From CAWCDJ01 sp963836015 (lineage in GTDB: Bacteria; Acidobacteriota; Terriglobia; Bryobacterales; Bryobacteraceae), in contig CAWIIF010000004.1 in NCBI GenBank assembly GCA_963836015.1, positions 806,001 to 870,000 on the forward strand: a stretch of DNA of 64,000 nucleotides, read 5' to 3'. Each line of letters opens with the position of its first letter. Within the stretch, counting starts at the first letter, position 1. The position numbers and the translations under genes are program-made. A model generated the notes under the pieces. The model saw only the letters and a program-made list of their open reading frames with translations. It was not told where the DNA came from and did not search any database. Shown here piece by piece: positions 16,055-23,932 of the stretch.

Positions 16055-17218
16055 ATGGCCATCCCAATCGCTTACAACCTGCGAAACATGGTAGTCCGCA
16101 AAACCACCACCATCATGACGGCCCTCGGAATCGCCCTCACCGTGGCGGTTCTGCTGGCGATCCTGGCGCTGGTAAACGGACTGCGCACCACGCTCTCCAC
16201 CACCGGCGACCCGCTGCACGTGCTGGTGCTGCGCAAAGGCTCTACCTCGGAAATCGTCAGCAATTTTTTGCGCAGCAACTTCCAGGACCTCAAGTTCAAG
16301 CCGGGCATCGCCCGTGGCAAGGACGGACAGCCCCTGGCCTCGCTCGAAGTCGTCACCGTCATCAACCTGGCGGCGGGCGATGGAGAGGAAGGCGTCAACG
16401 TCACCGTGCGCGGCCTGCAGCCGGCCGGCATCGAAATGCGCCGCAATGTTCACCTGGTGGCCGGACGCTGGTTCCAGGACGGCCGCCGCGAAGTGGTGGT
16501 CGGCAAGCCCGCAGCCGACCGTTATCCGGAGGCCGCCATTGGCAAGAAGATTCGTTTCGGGCGCGGCGATTGGGAGGTCGTCGGCGTGATGGATGCCGGC
16601 CGCGGCGCCCAGGGCAGCGAGATCTGGGGCGATCTCAACCAGGTGTCGTCCGACCTGCAGCGCATGGAGGTGCTCAGCTCGGCGCTGGTCGAGGCCACCG
16701 ACGCGGTCTCCGCCAAAGCGCTGATCAACGACATCAATAATGATCAGCGCCTCACCATGACCGCCCAATCCGAACAGGAGTATTACGATGCCCAGACCAC
16801 TTCGGCTGCGCCTATCGAATTCATCGGTATCTTCGTCTCCATCATCATGGCGGTCGGCAGCAGTTTCGCGGCCATGAACACCATGTATGCCGCTGTGGCG
16901 CGTCGCGCCCGCGAAATCGGAACCTTGCGTGTACTGGGCTTTTCGCGGCTCAGCATCCTGCTCAGCTTCTTCGTGGAATCGGTGCTGCTCTCGGCGCTGG
17001 GCGGGGTACTCGGATGTCTTCTCGTGCTGCCGCTGAACGGCGTCACCACCGGGATCGGCAATGCCAACTTCGCCGAGACGGCCTTCAACTTCCACGTCTC
17101 GCCGCAGATCATGCTGGGAGGCATCGCGTTTGCGGTCGTGCTCGGAACCGTTGGCGGATTGTTCCCGGCGCGCAACGCGTCCAGAAAAGAAATCCTGACC
17201 GCGCTGAGAGAAGTCTAA
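16055..17218 (+). CDS. ABC transporter permease, MacB/FtsX type (second)
   Basis: The protein has 387 residues and the same architecture as the first permease: an N-terminal helix (MTALGIALTVAVLLAILALV), a periplasmic core domain, and C-terminal FtsX helices with the RAREIGTLRVLGFSRLSIL loop that contacts the ATPase. It shares the operon and probably forms a heterodimer with the preceding permease. The periplasmic domain differs enough from the first that the pair does not look like a recent duplication. Confidence 0.88.
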   Translation: MAIPIAYNLRNMVVRKTTTIMTALGIALTVAVLLAILALVNGLRTTLSTTGDPLHVLVLRKGSTSEIVSNFLRSNFQDLKFKPGIARGKDGQPLASLEVVTVINLAAGDGEEGVNVTVRGLQPAGIEMRRNVHLVAGRWFQDGRREVVVGKPAADRYPEAAIGKKIRFGRGDWEVVGVMDAGRGAQGSEIWGDLNQVSSDLQRMEVLSSALVEATDAVSAKALINDINNDQRLTMTAQSEQEYYDAQTTSAAPIEFIGIFVSIIMAVGSSFAAMNTMYAAVARRAREIGTLRVLGFSRLSILLSFFVESVLLSALGGVLGCLLVLPLNGVTTGIGNANFAETAFNFHVSPQIMLGGIAFAVVLGTVGGLFPARNASRKEILTALREV

Positions 17219-17234
17219 CGGGGAGCGGAAGATT

Positions 17235-18569
17235 ATGGATGCCGAACTGAAGAATCTGCAGATCGACCGGTCGAGCCGCCGCTCCCCGGAGCCTTCCAAA
17301 TGGGCGGTGCGCTGGATCGTCGCGGGTGTAGCTATTTTCCTGCTGCTGGGCGCCTGGCGCTTCACCGCCGCCAAACTGAATGCGGCGCCCGAGGTACGCA
17401 CCACGCGCGTCGCGGCCATCAGCGCGGCCAGCGCGGCCCAGGGCGTGGTGCTCAACGCGACCGGCTATATCGTGGCCGCCCACAAGATCGAGGTCGCGGC
17501 CAAAGTGGTCGGCAAAGTGAAATGGATCGGCGTGGATAAGGGCGATCGCGTGCGCGAAGGCGACGTCATGGTGCGGCTGGAAGACGACGAATACCAGGCC
17601 CAGCTTCAGCAGGCCAAAGGGCAGATGACCATGCTCCAGGCGCGCCTCGACGAGGCCCTGCACGGCTCGCGCCCGGAAGAGATCGCGCAGGCGATGGCGA
17701 ACGTGGAGGTCGGCAAGGCCGATCTCGAAAACGCGCGCGTGACCCTCGACCGCACCAAGGGACTGGTGCGCGAAGGCGTCGCCCCGCAGCAGTCGCTCGA
17801 CGACGCGCAAGCCCGCTACGATTCCGCCGTGCACAAGCTGAACGCGCTCCAGAAGACTTATGAGCTGGTGAAACTCGGGCCGCGCCACGAAGAGATCGAC
17901 GCCCTGCGCGGCCAGTTGGACCAGGCCAAAGGCGTGGTTGCGTATGCGGAGACGGCCCTCGCCAATACCGTGATCCGCGCTCCGGTCACCGGCACCATCC
18001 TGGAGCGCGCCGTCGAAAAAGGCGAGTTCGTCACCACCAGCTTCGTGGGAGATCGCGGCGCCAAAGGATACGTCGTCTCCCTGGCCGACCTGAACGATCT
18101 CGAAGTGGAGCTGGATATCAGCCAGAACGATTTCGCCAAGCTGCACTCCGGCCAGCACGGCACGGTCACCACCGACGCGTTCCCGGACCGCAAGTATGAC
18201 GGCTTCATCAAGGAGATTTCCCCCGAAGCCAACCGGCAGAAGGCCACCGTGCAGATCAAGGTGAAGGTGGTGAAGCCCGACGATTTCCTGCGCCCGGAAA
18301 TGAACGCCAGCGTGGCCTTCGTCTCCGATGAAAAGCCCGCCGCGTCCGCCGCCGCGGCCAAGCCCGTGATTTTGGTTCCCGCTTCGGCCGTGCGGGATGG
18401 CGCGGTCTTCGTGTATCTCGACGGCAAAGCCGTGCGCCGCGCCGTCAAGCCGGGCATGAGCAGCAGCCAGGGAGTGGAGATTCAAAGCGGCCTGATCGGC
18501 GGCGAGGACTTGATCCTCGATCCCCCCGCCGGATTGAAAGACGGCGACAAAGTGCGCCAGAAGGTTTGA
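17235..18569 (+). CDS. HlyD/MacA-type periplasmic adaptor
   Basis: The protein has 444 residues and is the membrane-fusion protein that links the ABC exporter to an outer-membrane channel. It has an N-terminal membrane anchor (about 21-42), a first half of the lipoyl/barrel domain with NATGYIVAAHKIEVAAKV, a long alpha-helical hairpin with many Ala/Gln/Glu residues (about 115-235), the return lipoyl strand VIRAPVTGTILERAVEKGE, and a C-terminal beta-barrel region. No TolC-like gene is in the window, so the outer-membrane partner is encoded elsewhere. Confidence 0.9.
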   Translation: MDAELKNLQIDRSSRRSPEPSKWAVRWIVAGVAIFLLLGAWRFTAAKLNAAPEVRTTRVAAISAASAAQGVVLNATGYIVAAHKIEVAAKVVGKVKWIGVDKGDRVREGDVMVRLEDDEYQAQLQQAKGQMTMLQARLDEALHGSRPEEIAQAMANVEVGKADLENARVTLDRTKGLVREGVAPQQSLDDAQARYDSAVHKLNALQKTYELVKLGPRHEEIDALRGQLDQAKGVVAYAETALANTVIRAPVTGTILERAVEKGEFVTTSFVGDRGAKGYVVSLADLNDLEVELDISQNDFAKLHSGQHGTVTTDAFPDRKYDGFIKEISPEANRQKATVQIKVKVVKPDDFLRPEMNASVAFVSDEKPAASAAAAKPVILVPASAVRDGAVFVYLDGKAVRRAVKPGMSSSQGVEIQSGLIGGEDLILDPPAGLKDGDKVRQKV

Positions 18570-18573
18570 ACGT

Positions 18574-19293
18574 ATGAGCGAAACCATCATTGAAACACGC
18601 AGCCTGACCAAGGAGTTCGTGCGCGACGAATTTCACGTGGTGGCCCTGAAGGACGTAAGCCTCGAGATCCACAAGGGCGAGTTCGTCGCCCTGATGGGAC
18701 CCTCCGGCTCCGGCAAATCCACGCTGCTGCACCTGATCGCCGCGATGGACCGGCCGACCGGGGGCGAGATCCGCGTGCTGGGCCACAACCTGCGCGAGCT
18801 CAACGAACGGCAAATCGCCCACTGGCGCAACGAGCACGTCGGATTCATCTTTCAGCAGTTCAACCTCATCCCGGTGTTGACCGCGATGGAAAACGTGGAG
18901 CTGCCTCTCAAGCTCACCAATCTCAAAAAGGCCGCGCGCGCCGAGCACGCCGCCACGGCGCTCAAGCTGGTGGGTCTCGGCGACCGCATGGGCCACTTCC
19001 CGCGCCAGCTTTCCGGCGGACAGGAGCAGCGGGTCGCGATCGCCCGCGCGATCGTGACCGATCCTGCCTTGATCCTCGCCGACGAGCCCACCGGCAACCT
19101 CGATGCGGCCTCCGCGCAGGAAGTTCTCACGATACTTTCCAAGCTCAATCGCGACTATGGAAAGACCGTCGTCATGGTTACTCACGACCCCCACGCTGCA
19201 CAGTTCGCCAGTCGCGTGCATCATCTGGAGAAAGGCGAGCTGGTTCTGGAAGACCTCAATCCGATCAAAAGTACTGGTACCGCAAGTAGCTGA
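18574..19293 (+). CDS. ABC transporter ATP-binding protein (MacB/LolD class)
   Basis: The protein has 239 residues and is the cytosolic ATPase of the four-gene exporter. Walker A GPSGSGKST, the Q-loop region FIFQQFNLIP, a signature written LSGGQEQRVAIARA, and Walker B LILADEPTGNLD are all present, and the H-loop VTHDPH is intact. It begins 4 bases after the adaptor stop. The short C-terminus and strong conservation around the Q loop fit the lipoprotein/macrolide export class. Confidence 0.93.
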   Translation: MSETIIETRSLTKEFVRDEFHVVALKDVSLEIHKGEFVALMGPSGSGKSTLLHLIAAMDRPTGGEIRVLGHNLRELNERQIAHWRNEHVGFIFQQFNLIPVLTAMENVELPLKLTNLKKAARAEHAATALKLVGLGDRMGHFPRQLSGGQEQRVAIARAIVTDPALILADEPTGNLDAASAQEVLTILSKLNRDYGKTVVMVTHDPHAAQFASRVHHLEKGELVLEDLNPIKSTGTASS

Positions 19294-19298
19294 TTCCA

Positions 19299-19328
19299 TT
19301 GACTTGCTGACAACGCGGCCGCTATACT
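19299..19328 (+). promoter_or_regulatory. Strong sigma-70-like promoter of the small sorting-signal protein
   Basis: TTGACT (19299-19304) and TATACT (19323-19328) have an 18-base spacer. It gives the small downstream gene its own promoter, with a leader of about 25 bases containing a GGAGGTG ribosome-binding site. Confidence 0.65.
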
Positions 19329-19356
19329 CCGGTGAGTCCACTTGTGGAGGTGTGAT

Positions 19357-19530
19357 CTGAAAATCGTGACCAGGTTGGCATCATTGGGACTGCTTATTGC
19401 TGCCGTGTCCGCGCTCGGCCTCGCGGCCGCGCCGGTCGGTGCGCCGGAAGTCGATCCCGGCATGGGGCTGAACGCCCTGGCGTTGCTCGGGGGAGTCGTT
19501 CTGGTAATCCGCTCGAGCCTGCGCAAATAA
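19357..19530 (+). CDS. Small protein: signal peptide plus PEP-CTERM-like sorting tail
   Basis: About 57 residues. It begins with a short hydrophobic signal-like segment (about residues 6-25), then PEVDPGMG, a hydrophobic stretch (LNALALLGGVVLVI) and a basic end (RSSLRK). This layout matches exosortase-type PEP-CTERM tails, here with almost no protein between the signal and the tail. Start choice is unusual: a perfect GGAGG (19346-19350) sits 6 bases before a CTG at 19357, while the first in-frame GTG (19366) is 15 bases away and the TTG (19342) lies upstream of the ribosome-binding site. A dedicated promoter supports it as a real gene. I infer surface sorting; the function is unknown. Confidence 0.55.
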   Translation: MKIVTRLASLGLLIAAVSALGLAAAPVGAPEVDPGMGLNALALLGGVVLVIRSSLRK

Positions 19531-19537
19531 CGCTTCC

Positions 19538-19573
19538 GGTACTGTGCCGGGTCTGTGCACCCGGCACAGTACC
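19538..19573. repeat. Perfect 15-base palindrome
   Basis: GGTACTGTGCCGGGT and its exact reverse complement flank a 6-base loop (CTGTGC), starting 8 bases after the small gene. No U-tract follows, so it is a REP-like element or a weak terminator for the small gene. Confidence 0.7.
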
Positions 19574-19626
19574 AGGATCATCTTCTTTCCGCACCTTCCC
19601 GAACAACACTTTTCCCTCGTTTGCTA

Positions 19627-19632
19627 TACAAT
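19627..19632 (+). promoter_or_regulatory. -10 element before the small membrane protein
   Basis: TACAAT within an AT-rich patch (CTATACAATATTT) lies about 48 bases upstream of the ATG at 19680. The region between holds a GGAGGGG motif. The -35 is not clear. Confidence 0.35.
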
Positions 19633-19679
19633 ATTTGGCGGCGGATGCTGTTCCGCCGGAGGGGAAACATCGACTGCCT

Positions 19680-19955
19680 ATGTCGGACCGCGGGTTCCTG
19701 TTCCTATTCAGTGTTCTAATGATCGCCGGAGGCTTGGCCGCCGCCGGATGGCTTCTGGTTTCCGGTCAAGCTGCAACGGTGGACGGCCTGTTCCTGCTGC
19801 TGACCGTTCTGCTGATTGCGCTGGTCTTTGCGCTTTACCTGGTCTTCATGATTCGCCGCGCGATGGCTGCTGTGTCGCGGCCGGCCGCGCAAAAATCCAA
19901 GGCAGGCGCGCCCGCGCCTTCCCGGCCGACACCTGCGGCGGCTGTCCAGTCATAA
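19680..19955 (+). CDS. Small two-helix membrane protein of unknown function
   Basis: The protein has 91 residues. Two membrane helices (about 6-28 and 35-58) are joined by a very short loop, then a basic alanine/proline-rich cytosolic tail (RPAAQKSKAGAPAPSRP). A GGAGGGG lies 15 bases before the ATG, farther than ideal. I do not recognise the family. It stands alone between the exporter region and the convergent kinase-like gene. Confidence 0.5.
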   Translation: MSDRGFLFLFSVLMIAGGLAAAGWLLVSGQAATVDGLFLLLTVLLIALVFALYLVFMIRRAMAAVSRPAAQKSKAGAPAPSRPTPAAAVQS

Positions 19956-19964
19956 GCTGGGCCG

Positions 19965-20009
19965 CGGGAGAATCTACTTTTTCGCTGCGGGCGCCTTCTT
20001 TGTGCCCGG
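19965..20009. repeat. Left copy of a 45-base direct repeat (3' end of the PPIase gene)
   Basis: This segment matches 23888-23932 at 43 of 45 positions in the same orientation. On the minus strand it encodes the last 11 codons and the stop of a peptidyl-prolyl isomerase (PGTKKAPA.KK), but no isomerase gene precedes it here. The two copies bracket the kinase-emrB-emrA block. Confidence 0.85.
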
Positions 20010-20062
20010 GGATGCCTGACACGCGAATGGCTGATGCGGCCGCAAGGCCCGACGCCTTTTCG

Positions 20063-20695
20063 CTAAGGTCCCGCTGACTGCTCGTCGAACCGTGCGACCG
20101 AATCCAGAATCGTCTGAACTACCATTTCGCTGCCCATTGCGGAGTTAATCATCAAATGGAAACACTCCCGGGCAGGCCACTCGATGTCGAAGTACTGTTT
20201 GATATAGGCCGCGCGGTCGCGGTCCACAGTCTCCGCGAGTTCGATCGCTTCTTCCTCGGTCCTACCTTCTGCCTGTAGCCTCCGAACCCTCGCCTCGAAA
20301 GGAGCATATACAAAAACATGAAACGCGTCGGCACGGTCCTTCAGAAAGTATGCTGAACCGCGCCCCACGATGACAGCGTTGCCGGCTTTGGTCGCCATCG
20401 TCACCACTTGATCGGCGGCTTGCCGGATGCAGTCGGCGTCTACCATTCCAAGCCGCGGGGCGTTTAGGGCTCCCTCAAAACTGCCTCGCAGGAATGCCTT
20501 GAACAGCCGATAGTACAGCGGATCTTTCCGCTCCGCATGCTCCTCCACGGCTCCACAGTCGCATTCCAGTCGGCGCGCGATTTCTTCGGTCAGGGCTTGG
20601 TCCCACAATTGCCATCCCAGCCGCGCTGCCAGCTTTCTCGCAATATCGGCGGCCCCGCTGCCATATTCACGTTCAATCGTAATCACTCTGATCAT
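20063..20695 (-). CDS. Cytidylate-kinase-like protein
   Basis: The protein has 210 residues and resembles the stand-alone family of cytidylate-kinase-like P-loop proteins: ITIEREYGSGAADIARKLA at the N-terminus, a mid-region with VIVGRGSAYFLKDRADAFHVFVYAP, and an arginine-rich LID (RVRRLQAEGRTEEEAIELAE, with DRDRAAYIKQYF after). The canonical GSGGS loop is written GSGAA here. True Cmk has a different N-terminus and is usually beside rpsA, so this is not the housekeeping enzyme; the substrate is unknown. It lies 5 bases downstream of emrB and is likely the last gene of that operon. Confidence 0.75.
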   Translation of the reverse strand: MIRVITIEREYGSGAADIARKLAARLGWQLWDQALTEEIARRLECDCGAVEEHAERKDPLYYRLFKAFLRGSFEGALNAPRLGMVDADCIRQAADQVVTMATKAGNAVIVGRGSAYFLKDRADAFHVFVYAPFEARVRRLQAEGRTEEEAIELAETVDRDRAAYIKQYFDIEWPARECFHLMINSAMGSEMVVQTILDSVARFDEQSAGP

Positions 20696-20700
20696 GACTT

Positions 20701-22308
20701 CTAGCCGACGGCGGCCGCTCCACCCGTGCGCGGGTCGTTCTTCCGCATGAAGAAGGCGAGCAGGAACATGATCGCGGCGCCAATGGCGAGCACCTTAAAT
20801 GCGTCAAGATAGGAGAGTAGTTGCGACTGGCGCTGCATCGACTGGTAGATCAACCCATAAGCCTGATGTTGCGCATCAGCGGCGCTGGTTCCGGACTGGA
20901 TGAGTTGGTGGCTGAGCGCCGACGTCTGGTTCCGAAAGGCAGGGTCGTAACTCGTGGTGTAGGAAGAGAGCATCGCCTGATGGAATTGCGACCGCCGCGC
21001 GAGCAGCGTGGTTACCATGGACGTTCCCACGCTGCTGCCGATGTTGCGCATGAAATTGATCAGGCCCGCGGCGTCGTTGTTCTTCTCCGCCGGGATGCCT
21101 ACGTAACTGGCTAGGGTGATCGGAACGAACAGAAACGGCAGGGGGGCAGCCTGCCCCACCCGCAGCCACATTGCCACCCTGAAGCTGATATCCAGATCGA
21201 TGCGTTTGGTGGAATAGAGCATTGCGACCCCCATCGAAAGCCAGCCAAAAGCAATCAGGTATTTGGCGGGAACCCTTGTCGTAAGCTGACCAACGACCGG
21301 CATGCCTATCAGCAGTACGACTCCACTCGCCGAAAGGACCAGCCCGGCTAACTCTGCCGTATATCCGAATAGCGTCTGCAGGAGTTGTGGAATCAAGACC
21401 AGACTGCTGAAATACACAACCCCGAGTGTGAACATCATCAGGTTCGCCATTGCGAAGTTGGAGTTCTTGAACAGCCGAAGATCCATAATCGGATTCCGGT
21501 GCAACCACTCCCAACCGATCAGGGAAATGAGGCAAATTGCCGAAATCACGGAAAGCGTGAGGATGAAGCGCGAACCGAACCAATCATCCTCCTGGCCCTT
21601 GTCCAACACGATCTGGAGGGCTCCTATCCCGATCGCCAGAAACGCGAGCCCGATATAGTCCAGGCGGATGCCGGCGGCCCTCCTTTGCCGGAGATACGGC
21701 GGATCCTCTACCATACGGGACACCAGGAACACCGCCAGAATCCCAATGGGGAGATTAATGTAGAAGATCCATCGCCAGGAGTAGTTATAAGTGATCCAGC
21801 CGCCGAGGGTTGGACCGATCGTTGGCGCCATCACGGCGGTGATCCCATAAACCGCGAAGGCCAAGCCGCGCTTCTCAGGCGGGAAGGTGTCGGCGAGAAT
21901 CGCCTGGGCCATCGGCTGGAGCCCCCCGCCGCCGGCTCCCTGGAGGGCACGGAACACGATCAGCACCCCCAGACTCAGGGCTGAGCCGCATAAAACCGAA
22001 CTCACTGTGAAGAGAAGGATACAAAAGGTGAAGAAACGCTTTCGGCCGAACCGGACCGCCAGCCATCCGCTGATCGGAAGAACAACCGCATTCGCTGCCA
22101 GGTACGACGTGAGTACCCAGGTGCTCTCATCGTTGCTGGCGGCCAGGCCCCCTGCGATATAGGGTAAGGCGACGTTGGCGATGCTGGTGTCCAGCACTTC
22201 CATGAACGCGGCCAGCGCGACGACCACTGCGATCAGCCACGGGTTGAACTTCGGTGTCCAGTGTTCCGGCGCAGACGGGGGAGACGGCGTGTCGGGTACG
22301 TCAGGCAT
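20701..22308 (-). CDS. emrB: DHA2-family multidrug efflux MFS transporter (EmrB/QacA type)
   Basis: The protein has 535 residues and about 14 predicted membrane helices. The N-terminal signature LDTSIANVALPYIAGGL, the STWVLTSYLAANAVVLPISGWLA segment and the GRKRFF loop are typical of the proton-driven EmrB drug exporter family. It sits 17 bases downstream of the HlyD-type adaptor, so the pair forms a tripartite pump with an external TolC-like channel. The DNA is less GC-rich than its surroundings (30 of 60 bases in 21481-21540), consistent with later acquisition. A short GC palindrome at 21143-21157 lies inside the coding region. Confidence 0.92.
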   Translation of the reverse strand: MPDVPDTPSPPSAPEHWTPKFNPWLIAVVVALAAFMEVLDTSIANVALPYIAGGLAASNDESTWVLTSYLAANAVVLPISGWLAVRFGRKRFFTFCILLFTVSSVLCGSALSLGVLIVFRALQGAGGGGLQPMAQAILADTFPPEKRGLAFAVYGITAVMAPTIGPTLGGWITYNYSWRWIFYINLPIGILAVFLVSRMVEDPPYLRQRRAAGIRLDYIGLAFLAIGIGALQIVLDKGQEDDWFGSRFILTLSVISAICLISLIGWEWLHRNPIMDLRLFKNSNFAMANLMMFTLGVVYFSSLVLIPQLLQTLFGYTAELAGLVLSASGVVLLIGMPVVGQLTTRVPAKYLIAFGWLSMGVAMLYSTKRIDLDISFRVAMWLRVGQAAPLPFLFVPITLASYVGIPAEKNNDAAGLINFMRNIGSSVGTSMVTTLLARRSQFHQAMLSSYTTSYDPAFRNQTSALSHQLIQSGTSAADAQHQAYGLIYQSMQRQSQLLSYLDAFKVLAIGAAIMFLLAFFMRKNDPRTGGAAAVG

Positions 22309-22325
22309 ATCAGCCGCTGCAAGAA

Positions 22326-23621
22326 CTATTCGAGGTAGACTTTTGGATCGACCGACATGCCCGGACGCAAGTGGAGATCCTTGTCTTCTCCGGGGTCCAG
22401 ATCGATTCGGACCGGAATGCGCTGAACGACCTTGACGTAATTTCCGGTTGCATTCTCCGGCGGGAGGAGGCTGAAGCGCGAGCCGGTGGCTCCGCCGATT
22501 CCGGTAACCCGGCCCCGGTAGAGACGTGAATAGGCGTCAACGCTGAATCTCACACGTTGGCCGGGCTGCATTCTCCGCAACTGCGTCTCCTTGAAGTTCG
22601 CAATGATCCAAACATCCTCCAGTGCGACCAGTGCCATCAATTGTTGTCCGGGCGTGACGTTCTGTCCGACTTCGACCGTCTTCTTCCCGATGATTCCGGC
22701 TGCCGGCGCGAAAATCGTGGTGTAGCTCAGGTTGAGCCTCGCCTGAGCGAGGACAGCCTCCTGCTGAGCCAATTTCGCCTTCGACGACTCGGCTTGAGAC
22801 CGGCTGACGGCGATCTGCTCCGGCGCCGTCAGAGCGGAGTGGACCGCCGCCTCCGCCTGTTTGACCTTTGCCTCTGCCTGTTGAATCGCTGCACCCGCTG
22901 CCGCTGCACTCTGTCGAGCGTCGCTCACGGACGCGATCCGGGATGCCAAAGTGGCCTGGTTCGCGACAGCCGTGTGTACGGCGGTGTCATATACCTGGCG
23001 CGAGATCTCATCCTTATCCACCAGCAGTTTGTAGCGGGCCGCGTCATCCGCGGCTCTCCTGTAATTCGCCTCCGCCTCCCTTACCTGCGCTTCCGCGGCA
23101 TTCAGACGGGCCTCGGCCGCGTCGAACTGGTGGTGCGCGACGACCAGTGCGGCCTGCGCGTCCGCGAGCCCGGATTGTGCTGATTCGAGCGTGCTCGTCG
23201 TAGTCCTCGAAGTGATGGGGACGTTTGTCCGAGAGCTCTTGAGGCCGGCTTTCGCGTCGGCGACATCGGCTTCGCTCCTTTCAACGGCGACCTTGTAGTC
23301 CCGAGAGTCGATTATGACCAGCGGATCGCCGGCTTTGACGACCTGCTGGTCCTCGACCAGGACCTGGCTAACGTAGCCGCTGATGCGTGCGCTGATCGCA
23401 TGAATGTGCCCGTCGACCTGGGCGTCATCCGTCGATTCATAAGTCCCCAGATATCTCCACAGAAAATAACCGCCCACCAGGAGCAGCAATAGGACGATCA
23501 GTGCAATGAGGAGCGCGCGGTGGCGCTTCGGCCTTCTGACCGGGCGTTTCGGGGGACCTTCTGTCTTTACATCCTCGGTTAATATGTGGGCCACTTCGCG
23601 AACCTCGATCAGGCTCTCCAA
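22326..23621 (-). CDS. emrA: HlyD/EmrA-type membrane-fusion protein
   Basis: The protein has about 431 residues and is the periplasmic adaptor of the EmrB transporter. It has a basic N-terminal tail, one membrane helix (about 35-57), then TDDAQVDGHIHAISARISGYV (first lipoyl half), a long alanine/glutamine-rich coiled-coil hairpin (about 110-275), the return strand TTIFAPAAGIIGKKTVEVGQ and a beta-barrel end. The first codon is TTG at 23621 without a clear ribosome-binding site, so the true start may be some codons downstream. It heads the emrA-emrB-kinase operon. An operator-like inverted repeat lies 45-83 bases upstream. Confidence 0.88.
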   Translation of the reverse strand: MESLIEVREVAHILTEDVKTEGPPKRPVRRPKRHRALLIALIVLLLLLVGGYFLWRYLGTYESTDDAQVDGHIHAISARISGYVSQVLVEDQQVVKAGDPLVIIDSRDYKVAVERSEADVADAKAGLKSSRTNVPITSRTTTSTLESAQSGLADAQAALVVAHHQFDAAEARLNAAEAQVREAEANYRRAADDAARYKLLVDKDEISRQVYDTAVHTAVANQATLASRIASVSDARQSAAAAGAAIQQAEAKVKQAEAAVHSALTAPEQIAVSRSQAESSKAKLAQQEAVLAQARLNLSYTTIFAPAAGIIGKKTVEVGQNVTPGQQLMALVALEDVWIIANFKETQLRRMQPGQRVRFSVDAYSRLYRGRVTGIGGATGSRFSLLPPENATGNYVKVVQRIPVRIDLDPGEDKDLHLRPGMSVDPKVYLE

Positions 23622-23665
23622 GCCGTACTTGAAAGCTGCCGCGATTCAGGTGGGAAGGATAATCG

Positions 23666-23704
23666 TGTCGAACCTGAGCATTTATTCTCGAGGACTGTTC
23701 GACA
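23666..23704. promoter_or_regulatory. Operator-like inverted repeat upstream of emrA
   Basis: TGTCGAAC and GTTCGACA form exact 8-base arms separated by 23 bases, 45-83 bases upstream of the emrA start. This is the spacing expected for a site bound by a dimeric or tetrameric repressor. No regulator gene is adjacent. Confidence 0.4.
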
Positions 23705-23887
23705 GACACTTACACTCCAGCACCTCGCTGGATTGCCCGATGCATCAAGACCGTGGGCGCTTCAAAAAGAAATCGCTCGTATGTGTCGAAGAGAAGCAAT
23801 GGAGTGCACCCCAAAATCGAGACGCGGAAATCGGGGACACTTTTCCCAATCGAAAGCATGCACGCGCGGGGCGGAATCCTCGGTCTT

Positions 23888-23932
23888 CGGGAGAATCTAC
23901 TTCTTCGTTGCGGGCGCCTTCTTTGTGCCCGG
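23888..23932. repeat. Right copy of the 45-base direct repeat
   Basis: This copy covers the final codons and stop of the PPIase gene plus 9 bases beyond it. It matches 19965-20009 with two differences. The stretch between the emrA start (23621) and this repeat, about 265 bases, holds no gene apart from the operator-like repeat. Confidence 0.85.

Noticed and set aside
23622..23887. Possible hidden gene between emrA and the PPIase.
   Set aside because: The frames crossing it have no start signal or recognisable composition; only the inverted repeat and the direct repeat are supported.
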